A stretch of DNA of 64,000 nucleotides from Adineta steineri (lineage: Eukaryota; Rotifera; Eurotatoria; Adinetida; Adinetidae), in the NCBI GenBank assembly GCA_905250115.1, contig CAJNOI010000059.1, positions 372,001 through 436,000 on the forward strand, read 5' to 3'. The position numbers and the translations under genes are program-made. Every line of letters begins with the position of its first letter. The first letter of the stretch is position 1. Below are positions 1 through 10,754 of the stretch, one piece after another. The notes beneath the pieces are model-generated. The model saw nothing but the letters and a program-made list of their open reading frames with translations. It was not told the origin of the DNA and did no database searches.

Positions 1-710
1 TTCGATCACGTATAATGTTTTTTGAACAAAATAAGTTAATATACATTTGACAACTTATATTGACTTTTGTGTGATATTGCTAATCCCAAACATTTATGTT
101 TGTCAATTCCTATATGCTTGAGCTTATACCTATCGCCATATATTTCTTTGCTTGTACATCGTGTGAAATAACAAATTAACTTAAGGAATGATTTTGTTAG
201 TTTCTACAGAAAAATCGCTTATGTATACTTTAATATAATGTTATCTGTGAGTCAAATATATTTCACAAGTAAATGAAATGTGTTGAAATATTTTAGTGTA
301 CTTGCACAATTAATACTTTATGAAACACTTAGGATCCTCATTTTGAATTTTGCAACTTATTCCGACACTTACCACATCGCACATCGTAGTATTTTATTAG
401 ATCCTCAGAACTTTGGATAACCTTGTACAAAAAATAATGCTAATAAGATTTGTACGAGATAGAATTCAATGTTAATTGTGATTTTATTAGAAATCTCCTC
501 GTCTAAACTATCTATAAAATTACGATATGAGGTAAATTGTAAATCATAGAAACTTTCATGACATCTACTTTTTCTTACGAAATCATTGACAAGACCATTT
601 CAGACTTCCAAAAAAAAGTATTTTTAATGCATGTCTGATTGGACTGATTTTTGACTACTCATATTCTATTTCATTTGTTTTTGTACAATCGATTGACATT
701 ATTTTTTAGG
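1..710. other. Upstream intron of ZYG11/ZER1-like gene, no exon recognised
   Basis: AT-rich sequence with stops in all frames and no recognisable protein. It ends in a T-rich tract and AG at 709-710, the acceptor of the first readable exon of the ZYG11/ZER1-like gene. It is therefore most simply a long intron of that gene, with the remaining exons beyond the left edge. Confidence 0.55.
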
Positions 711-1046
711 TCATTCAAACCATTTATACCATTACTTCATTGTACACAGATTCCAGTCGTACAATTATGGGCGATTTGGGCTATTCATCATGTTTGCAGC
801 ACAGATCGTAAGTAGATAATATTGTTGAGAAAATATAAAAACTTTTTTTATTTTTTCAAAGGTGCACGATATAGTCGAATAATTCGTGAAGAAAACTTAT
901 ATGATTTAATACAAAAAATATCTAATGATCAAATATCATTTGATCAATCAGATACATTTGTAATTCAATTGCTCAATTCAATTCTTCATCTTCTTAAACC
1001 ATATCGTTCAAAACATCATACGAATTCATCTGCTGTTGCAAGTTAA
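711..1046 (+). CDS. ZYG11/ZER1-family Cullin-2 substrate receptor, C-terminal fragment
   Basis: Last two exons, 711-807 and 862-1046, joined across a 54-nt GT..AG intron with the frame kept (phase 1). The first encodes the motif VVQLWAIWAIHHVCS, the signature of the C-terminal armadillo repeats of ZYG11B/ZER1 proteins. The second continues with RYSRIIREENLYDLI and stops at 1046. Family members are substrate receptors of CUL2-RING ubiquitin ligases that recognise N-terminal glycine degrons (established for ZYG11B/ZER1). The N-terminal VHL box and leucine-rich repeats would lie off the left edge. Seen: the motif and splice sites. Inferred: which paralogue (ZYG11 or ZER1) this is. SNRPE starts about 300 nt downstream on the same strand. 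Confidence 0.8.
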
Positions 1047-1315
1047 ATACGAATTTCTTTATTATTCTTTTAAAAACAAATATTTACTCATGTTATTATA
1101 TTGTATACAGCACACAGTGAATAGAATATAGCTGTCAGTTGCTATTGTGATCTCATTTTTTGTCATTGTTTAGGATAAGTAATCCTGCATTTCACTGTTT
1201 CATAGTTATCTTTTTTTTTCAGTTTATCAGAAAAAAAACAAAAAACTTATGTATATATGCATATGTATATACTGATTAATTCAACCTAGCATTTCTATGT
1301 ATATTTGAAGTTTTC

Positions 1316-1346
1316 TTTTTTTTTCAGATTACTTTTCTTCTTCATC
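1316..1346 (+). promoter_or_regulatory. Candidate trans-splice acceptor and 19-nt leader of SNRPE
   Basis: A T-run ending in CAG (AG at 1326-1327) lies 19 nt before the SNRPE ATG at 1347, and no upstream coding exon belongs to this gene. This is the layout of a spliced-leader acceptor. A cis-spliced 5'UTR intron would look the same. Confidence 0.5.
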
Positions 1347-1640
1347 ATGGCAACACGAGGTCCGCAAACAAAAGTTCAAAAAGTTATGGTTCAACCCATT
1401 AACTTAATCTTTCGATATTTACAAAATCGATCACGTATACAAGTCTGGTTATATGAACAAGCAACAACACGTATTGAAGGTTATATAATTGGTTTTGATG
1501 AATACATGAATCTTGTTTTGGATGATGCCGAAGAAATTTTAATAAAAAAAAATCAACGAAAGAAAATTGGAAGAATTTTACTTAAAGGTGATAATATTAG
1601 TTTAATTCAACAGATACAGACATCTGAAAAACATGCTTAA
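1347..1640 (+). CDS. SNRPE: Small nuclear ribonucleoprotein E (Sm E)
   Basis: Intronless frame of 97 residues, nearly identical to animal Sm E over its core ([20 protein letters not shown], then [14 protein letters not shown]). It holds both Sm motifs: Sm1 at about residues 25-60 and Sm2 ending [13 protein letters not shown]. Sm E is one of seven ring proteins that bind the U-rich Sm site of U1, U2, U4 and U5 snRNAs. The frame is open further upstream to 1305, but the ATG at 1347 (Met-Ala-Thr-Arg-Gly) aligns with the family start and follows a splice acceptor, so it was chosen. An AATAAA polyadenylation signal is at 1755-1760. Length agrees with the usual 92 residues plus a short charged tail. 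Confidence 0.96.
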   Translation: MATRGPQTKVQKVMVQPINLIFRYLQNRSRIQVWLYEQATTRIEGYIIGFDEYMNLVLDDAEEILIKKNQRKKIGRILLKGDNISLIQQIQTSEKHA

Positions 1641-2576
1641 AAACAAACAATTAACTTAGGAAAAAGAAAGTAAAAGAATGTGTATTGTAAGTGTGTGTAA
1701 CCATTTTTTTTATACATTCTCTCGGTTTTTTTTCTATTGTATCTAAACAAGGAGAATAAACGTACTTATTATTGTTGTTATTAAAAACTAGTCTTATGTT
1801 TGTTTTTCATTAGTTAGATAGATGCATATATATATATCAGAAAGAAAAGAGAAATTGTCCTTCACGAGTAATTTTTGTCCTACTAATGAAGTGAGACTAC
1901 TTTATCAATTATCCAATATTGAAGTTAACTGTTGGAAAAATATAGAAATATAAGAATTAGTTATATTATTTGAAGAGATAGAAGCTTACATTTATAAAAT
2001 TCTATCACATATATATACGCGATGGTCTATCTTTTAGAAAAAAAAAATTACACATGCCGCTGAATTATGTATCACTTTAGTGTGAAAGTTATTTTCGTCC
2101 TGATAATGAATCGTCATAACTAAGTGAATAATGCAACGAATGTCTAAAGTAAATAGATTTTAGCTAGTGCTGTACTTCTTGATCTTAGTATGATTTATAA
2201 ATATTAATTTTTAATAAAAAATAGTATCGATTTTCTTGCTTTTAAAATTTCGCTCTATTTTGCAGTATCATAAAACATGAATTTAGCTGTACATACTGCT
2301 CAAAACTATTTCTTCTTCTTATATGATTAAAAAATTTTTGTCGGCTTGGTTTCTTTCTGAATATTTTCATTCGCTCTTACTTTATTTAGTAAATACAATC
2401 CTCTTTCTATTCAACATTGCAAAAGAGATTACTCATGTATGCGGCATTAGTAATAGATTTTTTGCATGCATGGCTTTGATTGTAGTTGGCTGCTATTTAA
2501 TTGAAAACTATTTTTTAGACATATTTATTTTGAATTTCATAAAGCAAATCTACCAGATCCGCGCCGTTTCTTTATT
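1641..2576. other. SNRPE 3' end and intergenic, no gene recognised
   Basis: Contains the SNRPE poly(A) signal, a short (TA)n run near 1826-1837, and AT-rich sequence. An open frame on the plus strand (2323-2706) is hydrophobic and overlaps the true MBOAT start in another frame; it shows no family resemblance and is not called. Confidence 0.6.
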
Positions 2577-5500
2577 ATGGAACAACCCATTGGGAGTCCG
2601 ACCCGTTCAACATATAGAGGATCACATATTTTTGGTTTTGCGGCCAAATATTCTGGTCTACCAATTGATCAATTCAATTTCTTCCTGGCAGAAATCTTGG
2701 CATTAATTTTCGCAATATGTTTTCGACGTTATTTGCCACCTAAACCAAACAATCTAATTAAAAGACATCTCGTCGGTAAGATATATATTTTTTATCCTGA
2801 AACGGTATCACTGTAAATACATCAAATACTTTTTCGTCTATTTACAAAAGAATCATCATCTTAACACGTTGACTGACCGGTGTATCATATGTGATGCACG
2901 ATACTTTGGACTGAGACGTCCCGTGCATCACATATGATGCACGCGCTGCATATATTATTTAAACTATTGAAATATAACGGCACGATGTAAACACTACCCG
3001 CGGGAGCGAGGGGGGAGGGTCCCTTCTCGATAATTCAAATTTTGGTTTTTCAACGACGGAAGCTGATTTGGAAAAAATTCTGTGTTTTTTCTAGCAAGTT
3101 TTTCTCTATAGTATTATTCTAAGAGAGACAATTGAATCATATGTGTTGCATGGAAAAAAAGCATCAAAGATATGTTTAAAACTTATTTTTGTGGTATATG
3201 AACGTAATACACTTCAAAAATAAAAAATGAACGTAGAACAAGTACTCATTTTTTTGTATGGGGACAGTTAACGTGTTAATTCTATTTTCTAGCAAGTCTT
3301 CTTGGTATTGCACTTGGTCAATTTTGTTTTGGCTCACAAATCTGGCATCTAATTCTTCAATCATGTATTTCATATTTAATGCTTTGCATTATACCTCCAA
3401 AACATTCTTACAAAGTTGTGTTTATCTTTTGTATGCTTTACATGAGTGCTAGTAAGTTCTATACATTGAATATTATCAAAATAATACATATATTTATTTG
3501 TTTAAAGTTCATATACATCGTTTAATCTATGATTATGGAAATTATACACTAGATATTAGTGGACCATTAATGATCAATACACAAAAATTAACAGCACTTG
3601 CATTTTCATTCTATGACGGTTACCGTTCTAAACAACGTGCTAAACGTCGTCGACCAGATGACGATAATGAAACTCCAGCATTAACTGAAGATCAAGACAA
3701 ACAAAAAATTCTTGATATTCCACATCCAATTGAATTTTTAAGTTATGTTTTTTATTTTCACGGAATATGCGTTGGTCCATTATGTTTCTATAAAGATTAT
3801 CTTGATTACATCGAAGGACGTAATTTACTTGTTATTCCAACAAGTACTTCACAACAAACTCAATCACAAGATACACCCAATGAATATCATGCTGAAACAA
3901 TGCAACCATCGACATTTTGGCCAGTATTTACAAAAATTTCTCAATGTTTAGCATGGGGTTATATATTTATAAATTATACATCCGTTTATAAGATCGAATA
4001 TAATATAAGTCAAGAAATGGTTAATTCACCATTTTTTAAACGATTACAATATTTATTATTTTCAACATTCTGTAATCGAGCAAAGTAAATTGAATGAATA
4101 TGAATAGAAGAAAACAAAAACGATTTATTTCTCTTGTTTTTACAGATATTATTTTGCTTTTCTTCTATCGGAAGCTATTAATAATGCTGGTGGGCTTGGA
4201 TTAAATGGTGTTGATGAAAAAGGACGACCAAAATGGAACCTTTTAACAAATGTTAAACCATTACAATTAGAAACTGCTACAAGTTTAAAAGTTATTTTAG
4301 ACAATTGGAATATACGTAAAAATATAAAAATTGAATATATAAATTTTGATTTTCTACAGATTTTTATTATTAAAATATAGAAACGACTACATGGCTTCGT
4401 CGTATTTGCTATGATCGATTGAAACAAGGTCGCACCTTAGGTGTTTTCGTTCTATCTGCACTTTGGGTAAGAAAAAATAAAACTAGCCAATGTTAGGTCC
4501 ATATATAAGGTTAAAATTAGATATTATCTCATGAGAAATGAGTATAAGATCAGATTTTATTTTCATCTCAAAAGACAAGAAACAATCTGAACTTAAACAA
4601 ATATCTATCTCATGAGAACTTTAAATATCCCAAAAGGGAAACATTTATATGACAATTTTTCAAAGCACTTATTTTATTAACCTCGCGTGACAAATAGTAA
4701 GTATTACCATAAAATTTCTAATTCAAACTAGAAAAAAATATTTCAAAGTTTCAAAAAACAAAAATATTAAATGATTATTGATTTTATTTCTTAGTACCAC
4801 CCAACTAAATGTAAAGCAAATTATTTATTAATAATACATACATTTCTCTTTGCTTTTAATTCTATTTTTATTCTTTTCATATAACTGTAATATGATCCAA
4901 CTGAGACGAAATAAAAGATATCAATACTCAGAGGTAATTCCATATGGACTAACATTAGTCGAGTAAACATAAGAGAAAGAAACCGCAAATGACTTTTGTA
5001 TATATAAACAATTATTCAATTAAATTTCGAGTTACTTTTCATATTTGTAATTAGATCGATTTTCTCCATTGGGAGTCTTATTCAAACAGAATTATTTATT
5101 TGTTTATTTATTTAAAGAACAAAACTTTACAGAAAAATAATATCATCTTATTTAGTAATACTAATATAAAGCAATATCTTCGAATGCAATAGTTTATAAA
5201 CTTTGAAATCTTTATTGTCTTTTTTATTTCTAGCATGGATTCTATCCTGGTTATTACGTTTGCTTTATATTAGCTGCTTTTGAAACATATGCTGGCCGGG
5301 GTATTCGACGTCAAATACGTCCTCATTTTCAAAAGAATGAAGTAACAAAAGCTATTTACGCTTGTATTACATGGTTCGGTAGTCAACTTGCGTTGAATTT
5401 TGCAGTAACACCATTTGTTTTAATGGAAGTTCAAAAAGTTTGGTATTTTTATAAAACATGGTATTTTATTGTACCAGTTGTATCAGTTGTACTTGCGTTA

Positions 5501-5578
5501 ACATTAAAAGGAGCAAGTACAAAAGATGCAAAGAAGCCACAACCAGCAAAAGAAACTGACAAGACAAAGTCAAATTAA
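2577..5578 (+). CDS. MBOAT2: MBOAT1/2-type lysophospholipid acyltransferase
   Basis: Six exons: 2577-2775, 3293-3451, 3508-4084, 4146-4315, 4381-4466, 5234-5578; 511 residues (human MBOAT2 has 520). A membrane-bound O-acyltransferase that transfers acyl chains from acyl-CoA to lysophospholipids in the ER (Lands cycle). Visible family signatures: LPIDQ near the N-terminus, DISGPLMINTQKLTALAF, the conserved Asn in LDNWNI, and the catalytic His in SALWHGFYPGYY. Hydrophobic segments occur throughout, and the lysine-rich C-terminus would be cytosolic. The 767-nt intron 5 falls exactly between the Trp and the catalytic His of the active-site motif. Intron 1 carries a MITE. The start was chosen because LPIDQ then sits near the N-terminus as in vertebrate MBOAT2; a few extra N-terminal residues cannot be excluded. 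MBOAT1 versus MBOAT2 cannot be separated by eye. Confidence 0.92.
2861..3279. mobile_element. piggyBac-like MITE in MBOAT intron 1
   Basis: A 419-bp block bounded by TTAA at 2861-2864 and 3276-3279. Its ends are inverted: TTAACACGTTGACTG on the left, and CAGTTAACGTGTTAA on the right, whose reverse complement differs at one base. TTAA target duplication is the hallmark of piggyBac-superfamily elements (established). There is no transposase frame inside, so it would be non-autonomous. Composition differs from the host: GC-rich patch near 2998-3025 and a perfect hairpin near the left end. The element lies wholly inside intron 1 (2776-3292), ending 13 nt before the acceptor AG is complete. Confidence 0.72.
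2884..2938. repeat. Perfect 17-bp inverted repeat near the left end of the MITE
   Basis: The arm at 2884-2900 (ATCATATGTGATGCACG) pairs perfectly with 2922-2938, leaving a 21-nt loop. Subterminal hairpins are common in MITEs. A further partial copy of the same word follows at 2936-2942. Confidence 0.85.
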
Positions 5579-8071
5579 AAACAAACTAAACAGATTATTT
5601 TCTCATAGTGGTGTGTTTTTTTTACGAACTTTCCTTTTTTTTCTCACCATCTCTTGCCTTTCTTTCTCATTACGATTGTATTCTTTGATATATTTCTTTT
5701 TTTTGCTCTTCATGAGATTATTTGTTCCAATAGAATCAAGAAAGCAGAAAGTTTGTTAACTAATGCATACAAGTATTCAATCAGGTATTGTATGAAAAGT
5801 GTTTTAGCGTACATCCTAAATATATGCGCATGCGTGCAAGAGAAGATCGAACGTGCCTTTAGAAAAGGTTGTTCGTTTTACTTCCTTTTATATATCTCTC
5901 ATTTTACTATGAAGGTCGTTCACACAGATCAGTATTTCGAGTAAACGTGAGAAAGAGAAAGTTGAACAAAAAAATTCTCTTTTTTTCCTCTTATCATCCC
6001 ATCATTTTTGATGATTGAACTTGCGTAATAACACCGATTGCCGTTAACAAGGTGCAAAGACTTCATCATATATATATAATATATATATACGTATACGTAC
6101 ATGTATATGTACTCAAGGATCATTGATCAAAGTATTTGTAACAGGTAAGAATGATGCTCGAGTGAATCTTGATATTTAAATAAAAAATCACTCGATTATC
6201 GAGGGTTCCAATAACATATTAACACGTCCATTCTTTGCGCTTGAGAGAATGTATATATATATATATAGTTGATTCTGAAAAACCATATTTCTCTTTTCTT
6301 CTTCATAAAACGAAACAGAAAGAGAAAAAAATGACGGCATAGCAATGTTTGATTGTTGATATCCCAAGAGAGATTCAAAAAAAAAGACCAAGCATAAAAA
6401 AACCGAGGAAGCTCGTCACAGCATTTTTATTTTCTCTCTCATTTCCCACTGTATCGGTGCATTCTTATGAGTTACTAAAAAGAATTTTTCTTGCGCCTTC
6501 ATTCGTTCTTTCTTATGCAAATATATTTCCATCATCAGAGAAAAAAAAAGAGAAGCAGTATCACTTTAATCACACTCACTCACGGTAGTTAGTCGTGGTA
6601 GTTATAATGTTGATAGTAGCACTGATGGATTGAAATAGAGAGGGGGAGAGTAAGAGAGACACAGAGAGAGAGAGAGAGTCAGTCAAGAAGAAGAAAAAAG
6701 AGATATTGTTATGATAAAAAGCAGAATTCATTACGAGAACAAATAAAATCTGGCGTTGAGTTGAGCACACAGAAACATACTTACACATATATCAAGAGTC
6801 ACGAGCAAAACCTATCCATCTTATAGTCTTTTCATGGACTTAAACAACACAGTAGTAGACAATCAAGGTTTGAACTTTCTTTTGTTTTATCTTATCCTAT
6901 AGATTTTAAATAGTAAAATCGAATAAAAAAAATTTACTCATACTCATATATACGATAGGATACAAAGAAATCGGATCTATACAAAGTAAACCTCCGGCAG
7001 TATCGTGTCAATAACACACACGCACGGATTATTGCTTCAAGTATATGTCTTCGGATGACTTAATTATTCTCTTCCCTTTTCCATTATGGTTTCAACTATA
7101 GCCAGTTTTCTGGCTTTTTCTTTACTTTTTATTCGCTTACTTGTCGTTGTTGATATTTGACAAGAGATTAGTTTTTTTTTAAAGCTTCCTACTCATCATC
7201 AGTCGCAGCATCATTTTTTTTTGCTCACTCTATCAAACAATTTAATGACCTTCACCGGTATGTTATACATCTGTTACTTCAATTGAAACAAAATTTCATC
7301 AGAATTCATTATCTGTTTATTCTGATCTATGAGTATGCACATGATTTTTCTTTTCTTTTTCTTCATTCATAAATACATATCATTATAAATCTAGACGTTT
7401 TCTAGTCAGCTGAAAGACGTCACTATCATTATTCATTTCATTTTTTTTTGTACATGTTTGCCGGTGTTCGCGAAACATGGCGTAATGACAAGTATAAGCG
7501 AATAAGGGTGCGTGTGCATATAAGCACTGTTGACAAAAAAAAAAGGAAAGAAAGAGAGATAGACAGAGCAGAGAAGAGAGTAATGGTCGATAATAAATAG
7601 CAAATCTATAGATTGTTGCTTGCAAAGACAGAAGAGCCGAAACCAACGCATTTCTCTCACTCTCTGTCTCTCTTCCTTGTCGTTCTGTCGTTCTCCAAAA
7701 AACAGCTGCATCATCGGCTCATAACGGTAGACGCGGCACCACACACACACACAAAGTAATAGAACAGAGTAAAAGAAGAAAAAGAAAAAAAAAAAAAAAG
7801 AGAACCTCATTTTTTGTGCGCTCGCTGTTGCCTTTGCGTGTATGTGTGTGTATGTTGTTGTCAGCAGCAGCAGTCGTAATAGAAGAAAAAGAAGAGAAAA
7901 AAGAGAAGAAAAAAAAAGTTATTTCATCAAAAATGGCATCGAGTCACTGTTGCCGTCATGTCATCCGTCGGTCTACGACTTGTACAAGTCGATAGAACAA
8001 ACTCAAATTTTGGTACTAAGCAAAATTATTCGCCTACTGACATCTTTTAAGAGAAGGCCGCGGACCGACAG
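5579..8071. other. Intergenic to muscleblind leader region, AT-rich, no coding gene
   Basis: Low-complexity AT-rich DNA with homopolymer runs, (TA)n tracts (about 6068-6088 and 6251-6266), a purine (GA)n tract near 6635-6680 and a (CA)n tract near 7738-7754. Frames seen on both strands are hydrophobic or polybasic by-products of these runs, without family resemblance. A good splice donor (CAG|GTGAGA) lies at 8071/8072 after a locally GC-rich stretch and may end a 5'UTR exon of the downstream muscleblind gene. Confidence 0.45.
6635..6682. repeat. GA-rich simple repeat
   Basis: Purine-only (GA)n tract with interruptions inside gene-free DNA. Confidence 0.8.
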
Positions 8072-8579
8072 GTGAGAATAAAAAAACCTTCGGATACTAT
8101 TGTTTGCATATATATATACACACATATTACCTTTGCACGTTCCTTCATTTTATGCCTATGTGATTCGTTTTTTTTTCTTGTCGTCGATGAGTAAAATCAT
8201 TAAGAGAAGTGCACATATAACTATGTGCGTGTAAAAGCATCTTTTAGACAGTATCAAAAAAAGGAACGAAGAAAGAAAAAAATAAAAGAAAACATCATAT
8301 ACGCATTTGTTGTTCGTGCAAGCACTGAGCAATAGATAAAAAACATACGCACATATGTGGAATAACGACTACTGACAGTTGCTCAAATTATGTGAACTAT
8401 TTTGTTATTTTATAGGTGAGTTTTTTTTTGCTCTCGTCTATTTCTAAAACTATTCCATTCTGTTTATTTATTCTTTAATCTAATTTCCTTAACGGATAGA
8501 TTAGTTGAGATTTTTTGACATAAACGAATTTAGAAAATTAGCATTCTTTCATCGTATCCATACACATCAACTACATAAA

Positions 8580-8612
<33 letters not shown>

Positions 8613-10754
8613 ACATTTACCAATTGATGAAAGTCAGCATACCATCTGTCTAGTTCGTCTTACTATACTATTTATCTGACGTATATCCTTGCATTTGTAT
8701 CGTTGTCATCGTTTATGTTTCTTTGTTCATTAGTTTGTTTGTCTTTTTACATCTTTTTTTATCCGACAATTTTTCGACAATAACATAAGCAGATAATGAC
8801 AATAGTATAAATAAATAAAACAATTTTACGGAAAAAATAACACTAGATAAAGATTGTTCAATGAACCGATATATTGAATATCGAGCTTAATTTATATAGA
8901 TTTAATCATCAACATTATATTTTTGATGTTTTTTTTCTTTTCATTTTTTTTATTTTTTCATGACTTTATCTACTTTTCTATATATAAATGTTTGCGATGA
9001 TCGAACATAAAGTATTTTTAACATTTTGACATTATTTTAGCGATGAGAAAGAGGAAAAAAAAGAACGAGATGAAGAGAAATACACGCGTAAATATCAATT
9101 GCAAAGAAAACTGCAAAAAAAATGATGGCAGTTCTTTTACATATATATATATATATACACAATGCAATGATGTTACGTCGATAGGGAGGAACTTGGGGTG
9201 TCGACAGCGCTGTTCTTTTTCTCTTCTGTTGTTGAAGCAATGGTGTATTTGACACATGAGCGTGAGTAGTTGTACTCTTCTCTTTTTTCTCTATTCGTCT
9301 TCTGACGATGAAATAAATGAAAAAAAGAAAAAAAAAGAGAATACGAAGAAGCAAATGAGTCCTTGTTACGTTGAGCGGTTTGCGTGCCAACGATGCTTGA
9401 TCAATGAATGCTTGCCGCTTTTCGTATTTTGTTGCATTACATATACGCATCATCTCTATTCCGATATATTTGCTTAAGTTACTCATGCTGTTTCTCTTTT
9501 TTTCGTTCACATAACAAAGTAAAAAAAATCGTCGCTTGAGCACTTTTATCACAATCGGATCCAATTACTACATGTATATACATGTTCAAACACGAGTCGT
9601 TCTTACTTCTATTACTATTAGTACAATAAAACAAAAATCATCCTCAACATCTCTATCTACACATCTACTCGTCCGCCTCGATTAGTTGGCATATTTATAT
9701 ACTAGTAGAAAACTAAAATAACAATAGTGTCGAATATCGTCCTTGTATCTGAGATCGTACACGATCTCACCATTAAGCTAAAAAAAAGTCAAGTTCTATG
9801 TCTATATTAGGAGAGTTATTAATCTTATAATGTTTGTCTGTCTGATATGTATATATATAACCAGAAATGGATTTATCTACTGACTTCTTAGGAAAAGAAA
9901 AGTGAAATGTATGCGTGCGTTCATCAACATGATATAAACGCATGATTTATGATGCAGAGTGCGTGAATTAAATAGATGGTAGGTAATAGAGTTTTAAAAA
10001 AGACGAATGAGTGACATGTCAACTAAACAGAAAGGAAAATGAAAAAGGAAAAACGATGACAGAAAAAAGAAAAATAAATACCGTATTATAAAGAATATCA
10101 AGAACTGAAGTTCTTATTATTTCTATTGCTGTTGTTGTTGTTGTTCTTTCGATGATCATATTTTCCCGACAATTATTCATTATATGACGCTCGATTTTCC
10201 TCCCTTACCCCTATTATAAGAACAACAACAGTAATAACATTTCTTCCATTACCAACACTATCATCATCAAATTCATGGTGACGACAAACATCGATATTGA
10301 TCAAATTACACTATTATTCTAAATCTGCCTACTTGCCACTCCTTCAGTAACACTTTTTTTTTGCTCGCCTTTGTTTTTGTTCTTCTATAGCTTAATAGAC
10401 TATAAAATGTCAATTATTTTCAACATCCTATTTTTTTTTGCCTTACTATTCCACTCTATACATGCATGTATATATATATATATCGATGTATACGTGCATG
10501 ATGATGGTTAACTAATAGATTATATCAAAGATATGCTGGTCAATTTGCCAATTTTCCTTTCTTATTGTTTCTTTAATAGGATATTTATGTACCAATATAT
10601 TTTCTAGATGTTAAACGACATTATATCAAACTATTTTCTTAATATGTTCATTCATACATAATGAAGTCTTGACGATACATCATAAATATACATACACACA
10701 TAAATACATAAACAAAACAGTGCCATATTATTCGACAAACAGTGAGCCTTGTAA
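8072..10754. other. Putative 5'UTR intron(s) of muscleblind
   Basis: Between the donor at 8072 and the muscleblind ATG at 10755 no coding exon is recognised. It holds a TATAG|GTGAGT site at 8411-8421, an (AT)n microsatellite near 8577-8616, and a near-perfect palindrome at 9750-9769. The 175-codon minus-strand frame (9037-9564) is low-complexity and is rejected. Confidence 0.4.
8577..8616. repeat. (AT)n microsatellite
   Basis: About 20 AT dinucleotides followed by an imperfect AT/TTTA run. Confidence 0.85.

Noticed and set aside
3176..3452. Overlapping plus and minus frames in MBOAT intron 1/exon 2
   Set aside because: They straddle the MITE end and the true exon in other frames; the in-frame exon 3293-3451 explains the coding signal.
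7433..7810. 125-codon minus-strand open frame
   Set aside because: Begins with a poly-Phe run from an A-homopolymer; no domain and no conservation cue.
9037..9564. 175-codon minus-strand open frame
   Set aside because: Composition follows AT and T runs (Phe/Ile/Arg/Lys-rich), no family motif, no splice context, and it lies in a putative leader intron.
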